Assembly (NCBI GenBank): GCA_037447655.1
Contig: JBBHKE010001251.1
Coordinates: forward strand, 17,628-81,627
Direction: 5' to 3'
Length of the DNA: 64,000 nucleotides
From: Zygnema cylindricum
Lineage: Eukaryota; Streptophyta; Zygnematophyceae; Zygnematales; Zygnemataceae
Every line of letters begins with the position of its first letter. The first letter of the stretch is position 1. A model generated the notes under the pieces. That model searched no databases, had not been told where the DNA came from, and saw only the letters and a list, made by a program, of their open reading frames with translations. Positions 11,790 through 22,923 of this stretch are shown one piece after another. A program made the position numbers and the translations under genes.

Positions 11790-12907
11790 TGTAGTCCATA
11801 GCCTATTTGAGCCATGGATTACTCTTCACATCACCAGAGACTACCCTTCAAACAGCTGTTTTTGCGACAGCACAGATTACTTTACAATACACTAAATCAC
11901 CTTAAACAGCACAAATATGTATTATAATATAGACACTGTAAAATCCCAAAGTTATAGCCAAATCCACGGAGGATTCTAGAAGATATAAGCTCCAGAGTTT
12001 CCCAAAAACAGCTGACAACCTTACAAACTAACCACTTTGACCTCTCACACAATCTCACAGAGACAACAGAATAGAATGAAACAGCACACACATATAGATT
12101 CTATATCATAAAATAACTCCACAAAATTTCACATGAAAGCACCAAAAAGAGTGATCACACCAACAGGTCAAAGAAGCAAAAAATAGTATGTCATTGCTTT
12201 GATAAACTTGACTTTGATGATCAACATATTCTAAGTCCTACAAGTTATACTAAGAGAGTTCACTACTCAATGTACGTAGGTGTACCAGCCGTACGGTATC
12301 TACCATCTACCTAAACTATTTTAAGTATACCCGAATAGTTCGAGGTATGTCACACTGAACAAATCTACACTAATAACCTAATTAGCAAAAAGACAAACCG
12401 GTGTTGTACAGAATATTTACACCGACATCTCCGAAATTTTTGTACGTTTCAAAAAGCAAGCTACCACTAAGCAACCACTTAACAAATATCATTACTCATA
12501 ATCTATACTAGTTCTATTATCCGCTGCTGCGTCAGCTGCTTTGTCCGTACAGATCATATCAAATAACCGCAGTTGCGTTGACTTGTCTGCGTCGCAGCTG
12601 GTCAGTACCAACGGCGCGTATTTATCCAAAATAACTACAGCTGCATTATCTTGTCTGCGTCGCAGCTGTGCCGTACCAGTGGCGCCTATTTCAACATTTC
12701 GTTTATTCCACATCAGATCGCTTCGCGATCCGCCGTCCAATTGTCAATGCTTGTTCACGCCACTCAATGAGTCTTTTATGTCACTTAAATTATATCCGTA
12801 CGTTCCCTCCACCAATCCGTGAATCAATTTGAACCTCCATATTAAATCCAATTAGCACTTACGCACGAATTGTCGTGTATGCACGAAACTAACTTTTCAA
12901 AACAACA
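11790..12907 (-). repeat. Element D 3' LTR (family 1)
   Basis: On the minus strand it starts TGTTGTTTTGAAAAG at 12907 and ends GGACTACA at 11790, 1118 bp, against 1110 bp for the 5' LTR. It is preceded by a short purine tract (CAGGGG). Runs such as GTAGGACTTAGAATA are shared with LTR A. The last bases read ACTACA where the 5' LTR reads ACAACA. Confidence 0.88.
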
Positions 12908-13142
12908 CACCCCTGAAAATTTAGTTTCGTGCACTCGGAATACAATTTGCAGCGTGAAATGCTATGCTGCTATGCTGCGCTTGTTTGACATCGCAGCCCA
13001 GTTTGAAAACAATATGCAGCGTGTACCGCTATGCTGGTATGCTGCGCTACTATGACATCGCAGCCGTAGCAGCTACTCCATTCTACTCTCAACTTCCCCC
13101 TCATAGCCTCATCTACTGAGGACTAAAGCTTTCAAAACAACA
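12908..13142 (-). repeat. Second LTR-start-like segment beside the D 3' LTR
   Basis: A second LTR-like start (TGTTGTTTTGAAAGC on the minus strand, at 13142) is followed by a CTTTAGTCCTC stretch and repeats of GCTGCG and ATCGCAGC. This matches the opening of the solo LTR at 19655 better than it matches the D LTR. The 5' LTR of D lacks it. It may be the beginning of another family-1 LTR variant, fused by recombination. Confidence 0.55.
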
Positions 13143-13362
13143 CTCCTCTAAAGCTTTAGACTTAGTACTTCACGTTGTTTGTAGATATTTCTATTCCAAT
13201 GGACGTACATACAAAAGTAAGGACGTATAAAATGTTCATAATTTCTCACAACCTCTACTGCTAAATATTCAAAACTTTATAAAAACAATCACACCACTAC
13301 TGCTTCTTCTGACGTCACCACTGCTCTTGATTTTTCCTTCCATGTCTTCCATCCTTCGCCTT

Positions 13363-14484
13363 CTATAACTGCCCTATTGCAAAATCCGTCCTTCTTGAAT
13401 GTACATTCTTTCTGCTGCCTTTTGTACCCCCTTTGTTCTTTTTTTCAATGCAGATTCTACACATTCCTATGGATGATAATATCATCCTGTAACAGCTCCC
13501 CGTATGCCATGAATGCCTAATTGTCTTTTTACTAATGCTATAACACCTCTCCAATAAATCTGAATTTCCACTGGTATTCATCACACTGCTATGTTATCAG
13601 ATTTGTCAAAAATCTATCTTCTACACACTTTCATCAAACAATTGTTGTACCTCTTTCCCTGTCAGATACTACCACGTCATCCGCTGCGCTGCTGGTTGCG
13701 TTCTTCGGCGTGATGTATTCTGTAGCATGTTTCTTCTACTACTATTTTTCCGAAGTCTGTATCTTTTTCTTGTTTCCTTATGTCTTCCTAGTCTGTTTTT
13801 GGACTTTGTAGTGTTTCTACAGTTTGCCTTCCCATTACCTCTATAAATTGTTGTTTTTCTCACTAATTTTTGGTCTTTCTTTATAGATCTTCCACTTCCC
13901 TTAAGCGTACGCATTCTCAATATATTCATTATGATCCCTTTTTCATTTAGCTGCTCTTTCGTCTTTCTAGTATTCTCTTTTATTTTCCATATTCCTCCAA
14001 AGTTATGACGTTTTCCGCTCTCATAAACTTCTTTCCTTAACCTCATTTTCTTAACAAATTTTACCAGTTTTTCACTGAGTTCATGACATTTTAAATCCAT
14101 TGTATTTTCCACTTCTGATGCTAATTCCCCATTTTTTGTGAATATACTATTCCCTATCTCATCATCTTCTCTTTGCACTTCTTAAGGTTATGTTTTCAGT
14201 TCAGTATTCTTTATATCTAAATAATTTTCTTCAACCAAATTATAGTTTACTTCTCCAACTTTCCTTTCTTCCAGAATCACTTCCCTTTGTTAGTCAGTCT
14301 CACACATCAGTTTATTACAAGAAAGAGTCACAAACACTGAGTCTTTTCCACTCTCTTTTTCATCCACCCTATCTTTGGTGACAATATTTTTTCTAGTTTC
14401 TTCCACTTCTATGTGCCCTTCACTTCCTTCAATTTCTCTTATTTTAGTTGCCTCTTCCTTTAGTAAGTTTGTGTCACTCACCAA
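13363..14484 (-). other. Element D internal region with lysine-rich open frames, unrecognised
   Basis: Where pol would be expected the minus strand has three separate open stretches (14484-14290, 14178-13669, 13584-13363). They encode very charged protein, rich in Lys, Arg and Glu. The longest has 169 codons and ends in an Arg-rich tail. I see no retroviral motif: no DSG, zinc finger, DDE or YVDD. The region may be a degraded gag C-terminus and linker, captured host sequence, or chance frames in purine-rich DNA. Confidence 0.4.
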
Positions 14485-14670
14485 TCTGTCATAGGAAGTA
14501 TTGACAGCAATCGAATCCTTTTACTGTCACCTCTTTCACCTCATTCCGAACAACATAGAAGGTCGGTAAGTAAATAAATTCGTCAACACACGGTGTATGC
14601 TTTTTGTCATCGGTCGAGTGTTATCTCTCACTCACGAAAGCACTTGATTCTCTTCTAGTTGAGGGTCGAA

Positions 14671-15432
14671 CTAGGTTGTTGTCCCATCCATCTTTGAATT
14701 TACCTGTAACACATGCACTTTTATACGACAAACATACCCTGAAGGTATGTCCCAAATCATTACAAAACAGCTCTTTGACCGATCTCCGAACTCACTATTC
14801 CTTTTAATTTTCTGAAACTGAGATTTAGATTCTTTTATAATCCTCTCACTTGATAAAACCTTTCTATTAGCCTCTTTACCTAAAACAACACGTCTTGCTA
14901 CAGTTAAGCTCCAATTTTTTTTATCAATTAAAGTCAATCGATCTAATGCACTCTTATATTCTTTAGGTAGACTTCTCGTTAACAATATAGCTTGTTGGGC
15001 ATCTGTAAAGTTTCCTCCTGCTAAATCATTTTTTGCAAATAATACTTGCAAGTCAATACAGTGTTTCTCAATACTACCTCCTACATACTTGTGTTCAACT
15101 TTTTTGGTAACACTGCTAAGCCAATGATATAAAGAAGTCTTTGCATACATACTTTCTAAGTACTTTCATGATTCAGATGCCTTTTTAAAACTTAGGTATG
15201 ACATTACCAAATCCTTAGTAAATGAGTTCTTGAAAACCCTTAGACACTCATGATTTTTCCTTTTCCATCCATTTGATGTTTCGGCTAAGGTACAGTCCAC
15301 CACATCCATTAGCTCCATCATATCAAAGTAGCTCTCGATCGCACACTTCCAGTAGTGATATTTTAATCCATCAAATATGGGTAGCCATGGGTGTGGGTCC
15401 ATAACCTGTTGTCCATAGCCTATTTCAACCAT
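14671..15432 (-). pseudogene. Element D gag
   Basis: On the minus strand the gag frame opens with ATG at 15432, eight codons plus two bases before the LTR ends, and runs through the primer-binding site. There a second in-frame ATG at 15402 gives MDPHPWLPIFDGLKYHYWK, the usual N-terminus of copia gag. It continues with KCAIESYFDMMELMDVVDC and, after a stop near 15165, with a UBN2-type capsid region (HWLSSVTKKVEH, GGNFTDAQQAILLTRSLPKEY). The C-terminal part loses similarity after about 14850. Confidence 0.8.
15392..15406 (-). promoter_or_regulatory. Element D primer-binding site, initiator tRNA-Met anticodon arm type
   Basis: Directly after the 5' LTR the minus strand reads GGTTATGGACCCACA, which agrees at 13 of 15 positions with the complement of the initiator tRNA-Met anticodon arm. 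The ATG that pairs with the CAU anticodon is in frame with gag. Confidence 0.72.
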
Positions 15433-16516
15433 GGATTACTCTCAGAAGCACCACAAACTACCCTTCAATCAGCTGTGTTTGGGACAACACAGATTACTTC
15501 ACAATACACTAAATCACCTTAAACTGCACCAATAGGTAGTATAATATAGACACTGTAAACTCCTAGAGTAATAGCCAAATCCACCGAGGAATTTAGAAGG
15601 TATAAGCTCCAGAGTTTCCCAAAAACAGCTAACAGCTTTACAAACTGACCACTTTGACTTCTCACAGAATCTCACAGAGAAAACAGAATAGAATGAAACT
15701 GCACACACATATAGATTCTATATCATATAATATCTTCACAAAGTTTCACATGCAAGCACCAAAAAGAATCATCACACCAACAGGTAAAAGATGCAGAAAA
15801 CAGGTTGCCATTGATTTGATAAACTTGACTGTGATGATCAACATATTCTAAGTCCTACAAGTTATACTCAGAGAGTTCACTACTCAATGTACGGAGGCAA
15901 ACCAGCAGTGCGGTATCTACCATCTACCTAAACTATTTTAAGTATACCCGAATAGTTCGAGGTATGTCAAACTGAACAAATCTACACTAATAACCTAATT
16001 AACAAAAAGACAAACCTGTGTTGTACAGAATATTTACACCGACATCTCCGAAATATTCGTACGTCAAAAACCAAGCTACCACTAAGCAACCACTAAACAA
16101 ATATCATTACTCAGAATCTATACTAGCTATATTATATGCAGCTGCGTCAGTTGCTTTGTCCGTACGGATCGTATCAAATTAACAGCAATTGCGTTCTCTG
16201 TCGCAGCTAGTCCGTACCGCCGGCGCGTATTTATCCAAAATAACCGCAGCTGCGTTGTCCTGTCTTCGTCGCAGCTAGGCCGTACCAGCGGCGCCTATTT
16301 CAACATTTCGTTTATTCCACATCGGATCGCTTCCCGACCCGCCGTCCATTTGTCAATGTTTGTTCACGCCACTCAATGAATCTTTTACGTCACTATAATT
16401 ATATCTGTACGTTCGCTCCCCCAATCCGTGAATCACTTCAAACCTCCATATTAATTCCAATTAGCACTGATGCACGAACTGTGTCGTACGCACGAAACTA
16501 ACTTTTCAAAACAACA
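15407..16516 (-). repeat. Element D 5' LTR (family 1)
   Basis: On the minus strand it starts TGTTGTTTTGAAAAG at 16516, beside the ATAAG duplication, and ends GGACAACA at 15407. It is 1110 bp long and aligns with the 3' LTR along its whole length with scattered differences. It contains GCTGCG and GTACGG motifs typical of this neighbourhood. Confidence 0.9.
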
Positions 16517-16521
16517 ATAAG

Positions 16522-17612
16522 AAGCTTGATGAGTTTCTTACGGTCTATGATATATCCAGATCAGCTCAGATCACTCAATCTATGTTTTTTAAGATGACGA
16601 AGGTGTTATTTTTATTGCAATTTATGTTGATGATTTGCTTGTTTTAAGTAAATCAATGGACCAAATTAGTAAACTGAAAACCGATCTTAAAGGGAGAGTT
16701 GAGATGAAGGATATGGGGGAGGCAAAATATATTTTGGGAATTCAAGTAGAAAAAGACCGAGAAAGAAAGATTATAAAACTGACTCAGAAAGAAGCAATAG
16801 GGAATATGTTGGAAAAAAATTAGATGGATAAGGCTAATAGTAGTACAACTCCAATGGAGTTAAAGAAGGGAAGTGAGGGGAGTGTGGAAGAAGGAGTCAT
16901 AATCTTAGACAAAGAATTAGGTCTCGAAGAACAGAAGGTCATGCAGACTATTCCTTACAGGCAAGTAGTGGGAAGCCTAATCTATTTTATGGATTGTACC
17001 TGGCCAGATTTAGCACCAGTTGTACGAGAGCTGAGTAGAAGTCTAAATGCTCCCACGAAGAGAGATTGGGAGGCAACTACCTTAGATATTTGATAAGAAC
17101 TACGGATCTATGGTTGCATTTGGGTAGAGGGAAAACTGACATCACTACTTAGAGTGATGCCAGTTACGGTGATGCTCCAATGAGCAGATGTACTTCTGGA
17201 TAGGTTTTATATGTGGGTGATGGGGCATGTTGCTGGAGTAGCAAACAGTAAAAAGTTATTGCTCAATCCACCATGGAGGCTGAGTATATGGCCTCTTGCT
17301 CTGCTGTAAAAGAATTGATGTGGATCAAGTCTTTGCTTGGTGAGCTTGGTCACCTTAAGAGTGGTATGCAAAAATTTTGTTTGTGATAATCAGGCAGCAA
17401 TCCCTATTGCTACCAATCCTAAACATCATTTTAAAGCCAAACTCATGGACATTAGACTCAGCTTTGTTAGAGAGAAGGTGGAAAACAATATAATAAGTTT
17501 AGAGTACAGACCTGAAAGCGCAATGGTAGCAGATAAGATGACCAAACTTGTGCCTTCCCCTAAGCTAATTTTCTGCAGGGAGAAGTGTGGTTTGAAATTA
17601 AAGAGTGACTAG
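16522..17612 (+). pseudogene. Copia B reverse transcriptase C-terminal part and RNase H
   Basis: RT resumes right after element D with the codons for KKLDEF. It carries the catalytic motif (YVDDLLVLSK near 16625), the IPYRQVVGSLIYF block near 16950, and RNase H (near 17150 to 17612, with STMEAEYMAS and the DNQAAI motif, then MTKLVPSPKL). Stops near 16588, 16822, 17091 and 17150 break it. A purine tract (AATAAAGGGAG) precedes LTR 2. Confidence 0.9.
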
Positions 17613-17625
17613 AAAATAAAGGGAG

Positions 17626-18557
17626 TGAAGAAATTAATGGTTCTTTTAGTATATTCTACGTCTAAAATGAAATGCAGAAGAAAAAGTGATTACTAGTTTA
17701 CTGCTCTATTTTATTTATACTTTAAAGAGAGAGAGAGGATCAAAGGCACGACATGGCTGTCGCCTTATTTACAAAGTGGCAGATTTTGAAGTAGAGAATA
17801 TTTTACCAAAACGCTGCCTAAGTATACATTTGAACTTGCAACCTTTGGAATTTATATAACCGGGCGCCTTAACCATTAAAGCGATACGAAACGATACACG
17901 TGATCGATTTCAAATATATATAAATACTAACCTAATGGCTAATTAATACCAGACTAACGAAGAGGAACAATTCATGCACGTACGCGAATCTGAACCGTGT
18001 AAAATATGTTTTGATCGGACGGCCAACGTTGTAGCTGCCATCTGAAGAGAGCTTTTATTGGCTTTTGGAGATAGCGTCACGCAATGCCAAGTGGCGCTGC
18101 ATTATTTGATATCGCAAAAGATGGGAGGAGGAACCATGGCTCCCGATTTGAGAGGGGTTATCTTGTAGAAAATGTCGTACAATGGACGTATAATAAGTAC
18201 ATCGCCCATTATACCTTCTTGTACTATAAAGTGTTCCTATTGGACTAGGGTTAAGTAGTAGGTAGTCGTGAGTAGGCAAACCAAGACTTAACGATATTTA
18301 GGTACCTCTCTCTAAGAGAGCTTGTAAATATAAGGGTCATTTTTGACCAGCCATAACTTACTGCTCGAGGAGAAAATTCAGAGATTCTTTTTGCTATAGA
18401 CCTAGGGGAGTCTTACCCTCACACGGGTGAAGGTGATAAGATTTGTTTTTTGTTTGGGTGATATTTATTCTTGCTGAAACACAAAAGGGTCAGGGTTATC
18501 TTAGAAGCTTCATGTGAGTTGCCTACTCTGAGGACCTTTGGAGGTCTAAGAGTTGCA
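17626..18557 (+). repeat. Family-2 copia LTR 2, shared by B and C
   Basis: It starts TGAAGAAATT after a polypurine tract and ends AGAGTTGCA, 932 bp. It is followed at once by the C primer-binding site, so a single LTR closes B and opens C. It carries the same tRNA-like stretch and TATA region as LTR 1. Confidence 0.9.
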
Positions 18558-18572
18558 AGTCATGGGCCCACC
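18558..18572 (+). promoter_or_regulatory. Copia C primer-binding site overlapping the gag start
   Basis: AGTCATGGGCCCACC agrees at 13 of 15 positions with the complement of the initiator tRNA-Met anticodon arm, including the unbroken run ATGGGCCCACC. The ATG at 18562 is the first codon of gag. An in-frame TAA lies a few codons upstream, so gag cannot start earlier. Confidence 0.78.
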
Positions 18573-19654
18573 CTCTAAGGTACCCATCTTTAATGAAACT
18601 GGCTTCATATACTAGGAAAGTATGATGACAGGAGCTCTATGTGAGAAAAGGTTTTGGGGAATTGTGAGTGGACGGGTGAGGCGTCCTATCAATTTTGGGA
18701 TCCCTCCAGGGTTTACTGGAAGCAGATTCACCAAAGATGTAGATCCATCTCCAACGGAAGAGACAAAGGAATGGGAGGTGGTGGACAAAAGAAAGGAGAA
18801 AGAGAGAGTCATACCAATAGCAACAAGTTCGGCATTCATGTCACCTATTCCGTGGAACGAGGAGAATGATTCTGATACCTCAGACTACAACAATATGGCG
18901 GCAAAACACTTCATTCTCCGCCATCTTACTCAAGGGCTTGCATCTCCTCATTTGCAAGTAGAGAGAACATCTGATCTTTGGGTGGCTCTCATAGAGATGA
19001 ACCGAAGTGGTACGATTCAGCAACATCAATTGGCTGATCAAAAAATTGGCGCATATGAATACAAGGGGGGGAAGATGTTGGATTTTTGTAATGAGCTCCC
19101 ATCACTTTTCATGGAGCTAGAGAGTGCCAGACAGGTTGAAACTGAAAAGATGAAGGTTAACTGCTTGCTCATGAAGTTACCAAATGAGTTCGAGAATATA
19201 GTCAACCGTGTACACGACTTGTCGGACTCAAGGTGGATATGGAATTTAGTGGTAGGGATGATTCTCGTTCGGGAGAATACGATTGAGATTCGAAAAGGAG
19301 GAAAGAGTGGGCAAGCCTTGGCAGCTAGGACCGATTAGAGGAACAATGATTCTAGGAAACCGGTCAAAAATTATGGAGGGGGGAGGCAGAATAATCAGAC
19401 CGACGAGTTTGGACCAAAGGCTCCCAAGGGTTTGTGTCATTTTTGTAGGAAACTAGGGCACTATATGGCGGAGTGCACTAAGTTAACCGAGCTGCGGTTA
19501 AACGAGGGGCAGACAGGTGGACCCCCGAGAGGAAAGAAAAAGGCCCTTGTGACACAGGTACATGAGGCAGAATCCGAGGACGAGAACGATGAGCTCCTAT
19601 AGGATGAGGAGTTGGAGGCGAAAAACGAGGTCGAAATTCCACGAAAGCAAATAT
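18562..19654 (+). pseudogene. Copia C gag
   Basis: Gag starts at the ATG inside the primer-binding site (MGPPSKVPIFN). It has a stop near 18614, then a long open stretch (18622-19338) with the capsid region (FCNELPSLFMELESARQVETE), another stop at 19336, and an intact CCHC zinc knuckle near 19435-19480 (CHFCRKLGHYMAEC). The zinc knuckle binds the element RNA in this family. The gene is interrupted at 19655 by a solo LTR just before the protease. It is the least damaged gag in the window. Confidence 0.88.
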
Positions 19655-20773
19655 TGTTGGTTTTTGGAAACCTTTAGTCCTCTCTATATCACATTGTCAT
19701 GCTCCCATGCTGCGCTGGTCACATCGCAGCCATAACAACGTGTATGGAAAAGATATTCTCCTGCCATGCTGCTTTAATCATTTCGCAGTCATGGCAGCTT
19801 GTGTACTAAGAACTAAGTGAATTCGAACGTACGAAATTGGACTTCAAGTGACGCGAAGAAACATAGACGAATGTACGGTTTGCGTAAAGAGAAATGGTCT
19901 GCGGTACATTTCAGGTACACATGTGAGTCCGTGAAAAAGTCAAGATTGGTTGTTCCAGAGGAAAGGTACAGTTTCATTTGGGGACCGGATTTACACGTGG
20001 AGGTTCATCTTCGGTGATGAAAGAATACGTGGAAGGCGGATGGAGTCCGCCGTCATTTTTGCAAGAGAAATATTGATTGTGCGGCGCCAAGTTGGTGAGG
20101 GGCGCAAAATTGCGTCCATCACATGATATTTATTTTGGACGGTCCCGATTCGTTTGACAGAATTTGTAAGACTGGTAAATATTTAACAATGTTTGTCCTG
20201 TGTATTAATTATTAGTGTAGATTTCAAATACACTCACATTAATAGAGGTAGTTGATTGATTACGTATGGTTGGTTTGCCCCCGTACAGTAAGTAGTAAGC
20301 TGTAGTGTATATTTGTAGGACTTAGTCATTTCTTGACTTAGGAACCTTTTGGATAGAAACTGTTTTTTGCTCCTTTTTGGGAATTTCATCTGAGAATTGC
20401 TCTCAGTTTTATTGGCAGAATTATCTGAAATTTTGGATTTGTATTCCTCCTTGTATTGGAAATATTATGGCAGATTTGCAAACATATTGTGTGTCTGATT
20501 TGCTTGGGGCTTCATTGTGAAGTTGATCATATTTATCAAAGTTTTGGCAAGCTGTTTTCTGCAACTTTGACTGGGTGTTGTGATTATTCGGTTTGGTATT
20601 GTTATATGAAAATTGGTGGGAATACTAAGTGGCCTGGGAACTATCTGGTTTAGTAGTTTCAGCTTGGTTTGGTTAGTCTGTAGACTTCTGAGTGGAATAA
20701 AAGGAGGATAATTTGGGATAGTCTCTGGTGCTTCCGAGGGTACATTCATGGCTGAAAATGGATATGAACAACA
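19655..20773 (+). mobile_element. Solo family-1 copia LTR inserted in C
   Basis: A 1119-bp segment starts TGTTGGTTTTTGG and ends GAACAACA. The flanks AATAT (19650-19654) and AAAAT (20774-20778) are a 5-bp target duplication with one later change, and element B shows the uninterrupted sequence near 9660. It resembles LTR A at the start, in the middle (TTTACACGTGGAGGTTCATC near 19990) and near the end. An ATG at 20748 opens 8 codons plus 2 nt to the LTR end (MAENGYEQ), matching the U5 start of element D gag in length and phase. Confidence 0.88.
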
Positions 20774-22909
20774 AAAATGTGCTTTCGATGGATTGAAAGA
20801 TGAAACAGGCTGGATTTTAGGTTCAGGTGCCTACATGCACATGTGTAAGGATAAATACGAGTTTACTAAGATAAGAAAGATTCCCACCGTAGAGATAGAG
20901 TACGCGATGGGAGGATAGTCGTTACTCATATAATCTTATTAAAGCATCTAGTAGTTATGGATGAAGGAAAGTCTGTGGATCCCTTCAATTACACAAAGTC
21001 AGTAAATATCAGATTTGAGTCAGAAAATTCCGATGACTTTGAGCTTCCAAACTATCCAGGTTTTAGAGAAGATGACATTCCTACAGTTACAAATCAGACT
21101 GAGAAGGACTCAACCGCGAAAACTCCAGTGACAACTCTATCCGAAACCGAAAACGTGGTGGAAATTTATTCGAAATCGAGGGACAGGGGAGAAGCCGAGA
21201 TTGTTCGAAATAACCCACGGGAACCATCTATTCCAGCCACAGATTTTGAGGGAGGAAGAAGAAGTAGCAAAAGGTTGGAAGAAAAACAGGTTAATAACAA
21301 GGTAACAAAACTATCTCATCCGGATGAACCTCAAAATTAGGGAGAGGCAATGAATTGTCCAGAAATGAACCGGTGGAAGACAGCCATCAATGAGGAGATG
21401 GCCTTGATTATGGCAGCCTATACTTGGGAGCTGGAGGATTTTCCACCTAACCGAAAACGAATCGGTTGTAAGTGGGTGGTCAAATTAAAACTGAACACAG
21501 ATAAAACCATTGAGCGCTACAAGACCCGGTTAGTGGCTAAAGGATTCACACAGAAAGAGGGAATTGCCTACGAGGAAACCTTTGCCGCCATCGTTAGATT
21601 TCCCTCCGTCCGCATACTTCTCAATTTGGTAGCAGCAAAAGGCATGGAGGTGCACCAGATGGACATCAAGATAGCCTTTTTGCATGGAGAATTGGAAGAG
21701 GAGATCTTCATTCGACAACCCGAAGGATTTGTGGAGCAAGGAGGGGAAAGTAAGATATGCCGGCTCATTAAATCTCTTTATGGTTTAAAAAAGGCTCCCC
21801 GACAGTGGAATAAGAAGCTTGATGAGTTTCATACCGGTCTAGGATATATTCGGATCAGCTCAGATCACTCAATCTATGTTTTTGAAGATGAGGAAGGTGT
21901 TATTTTTATTGCAATTTATGTTGATGATTTACTTGTTTTAAGTAAATCAAAGGACAAAATTAATAAACTGAAAACCGATCTTAAAGGGAGATTTGAGATG
22001 AAAGATATGGAGGAGGCAACATATATTTTGGGAATTCAAGTAGAAAGAGACCGAGAAAGAAAGATTATAAGACTGACTCAGAAAGAATCAATGGGGAATA
22101 TGTTGGAAAATTTTTGATGGATAAGGCTAATAGTTGTACAACTCCAATGGAGTTAAAAAAAGGAGGTGAGGGGAGTGTGGAAGAAGGAGTCATAATCTTA
22201 GACGAAGAATTAGGTCTCGAATAACAGAAGTTCATGCAGACTATTCCTTACAAGCAAGTAGTGGGAAGCCTAATCTATTTTATGAATTGTACCAGGCCGG
22301 ATTTCGCAGCAGTTGTAGGAGTGCAGAGTAGAAGTATAAATGCTCCCACTAAGAGAGATTGGGAGGTAGCTAAAAGAGTCTTTAGATATTTGATAGGAAC
22401 TACGGATCTATGGTTGCATTTGGGTGGAGGGAACACCGACATCACTATTTGGAGTGATGCCAGTTACGATGATGCTCTGATGAGGAGATTTACTTTAGGA
22501 TATGTATTATATGTGGGTGATGGGGCATGTTGCTGGAGTAGCAAACAGCAAAAGGTTATTCCTCAGTCCACTATGGAGGTTCGGTATATAGCCTCTTGCA
22601 TTGCTGTAAAGAAATTGACGGGGTTAAGTCTTTTTTTGGTGAGCTTGGTCACCTTAAGAGTGGTGTGCATAAACGTTTTTGTGATATTCATGCAGGAATC
22701 ACTATTGCCGCCAATCCTAAACATCATTTGAAAGCCAAACACACGGAGATTAGACTCAGCTTTATAAGAGAGAAGGTGGAAAACAAAATAATCAGTTTAG
22801 AGTACAGACCAGATAGCGAGATGGTAGCAGATTTGATGACCAAACTTGTGCCTTCCCCTAAAGTATTTTTTTTCAGGGAGAAGTGTGGTCTGAAATTAAA
22901 GAGTGACTA
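20774..22909 (+). pseudogene. Copia C protease remnant, linker, reverse transcriptase and RNase H; integrase deleted
   Basis: The protease region (GSGAYMHMCKDK near 20820; the catalytic Asp codon is changed, LGSG) runs to about 20927. It then jumps directly to the integrase C-terminal end (LLKHLVVMDEGKS), so about 1.1 kb containing the integrase core (B 9810-10902) is missing. The linker follows (20957-21340), then a long open RT stretch (21350-22117) with CKWVVKLKL, MDIKIAFLHGELEEEIF and the catalytic YVDDLLVLSK near 21916. RNase H follows (22234-22909). Stops are few: near 21339, 22116 and 22222. The polymerase core is nearly intact, although the element cannot integrate on its own. Confidence 0.9.
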
Positions 22910-22923
22910 GAAAATAAGAGGAG

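Larger units (their letters stand above)
11785..16521 (-). mobile_element. Copia element D, non-autonomous, nested in B
   Basis: A minus-strand insertion is flanked by the perfect 5-bp duplication ATAAG (11785-11789 and 16517-16521). It consists of two LTRs (16516-15407 and 12907-11790), a primer-binding site, gag and a stretch of unknown coding content. There is no sign of protease, integrase or RT. With 4.7 kb in total it cannot have moved alone and presumably used proteins from a relative such as element A. Confidence 0.9.

Noticed and set aside
13669-14178. Element D 169-codon frame as a captured host gene
   Set aside because: It is Lys/Arg-rich with no recognisable domain. Purine-rich composition can produce such frames by chance, so it is kept only as an unrecognised region.
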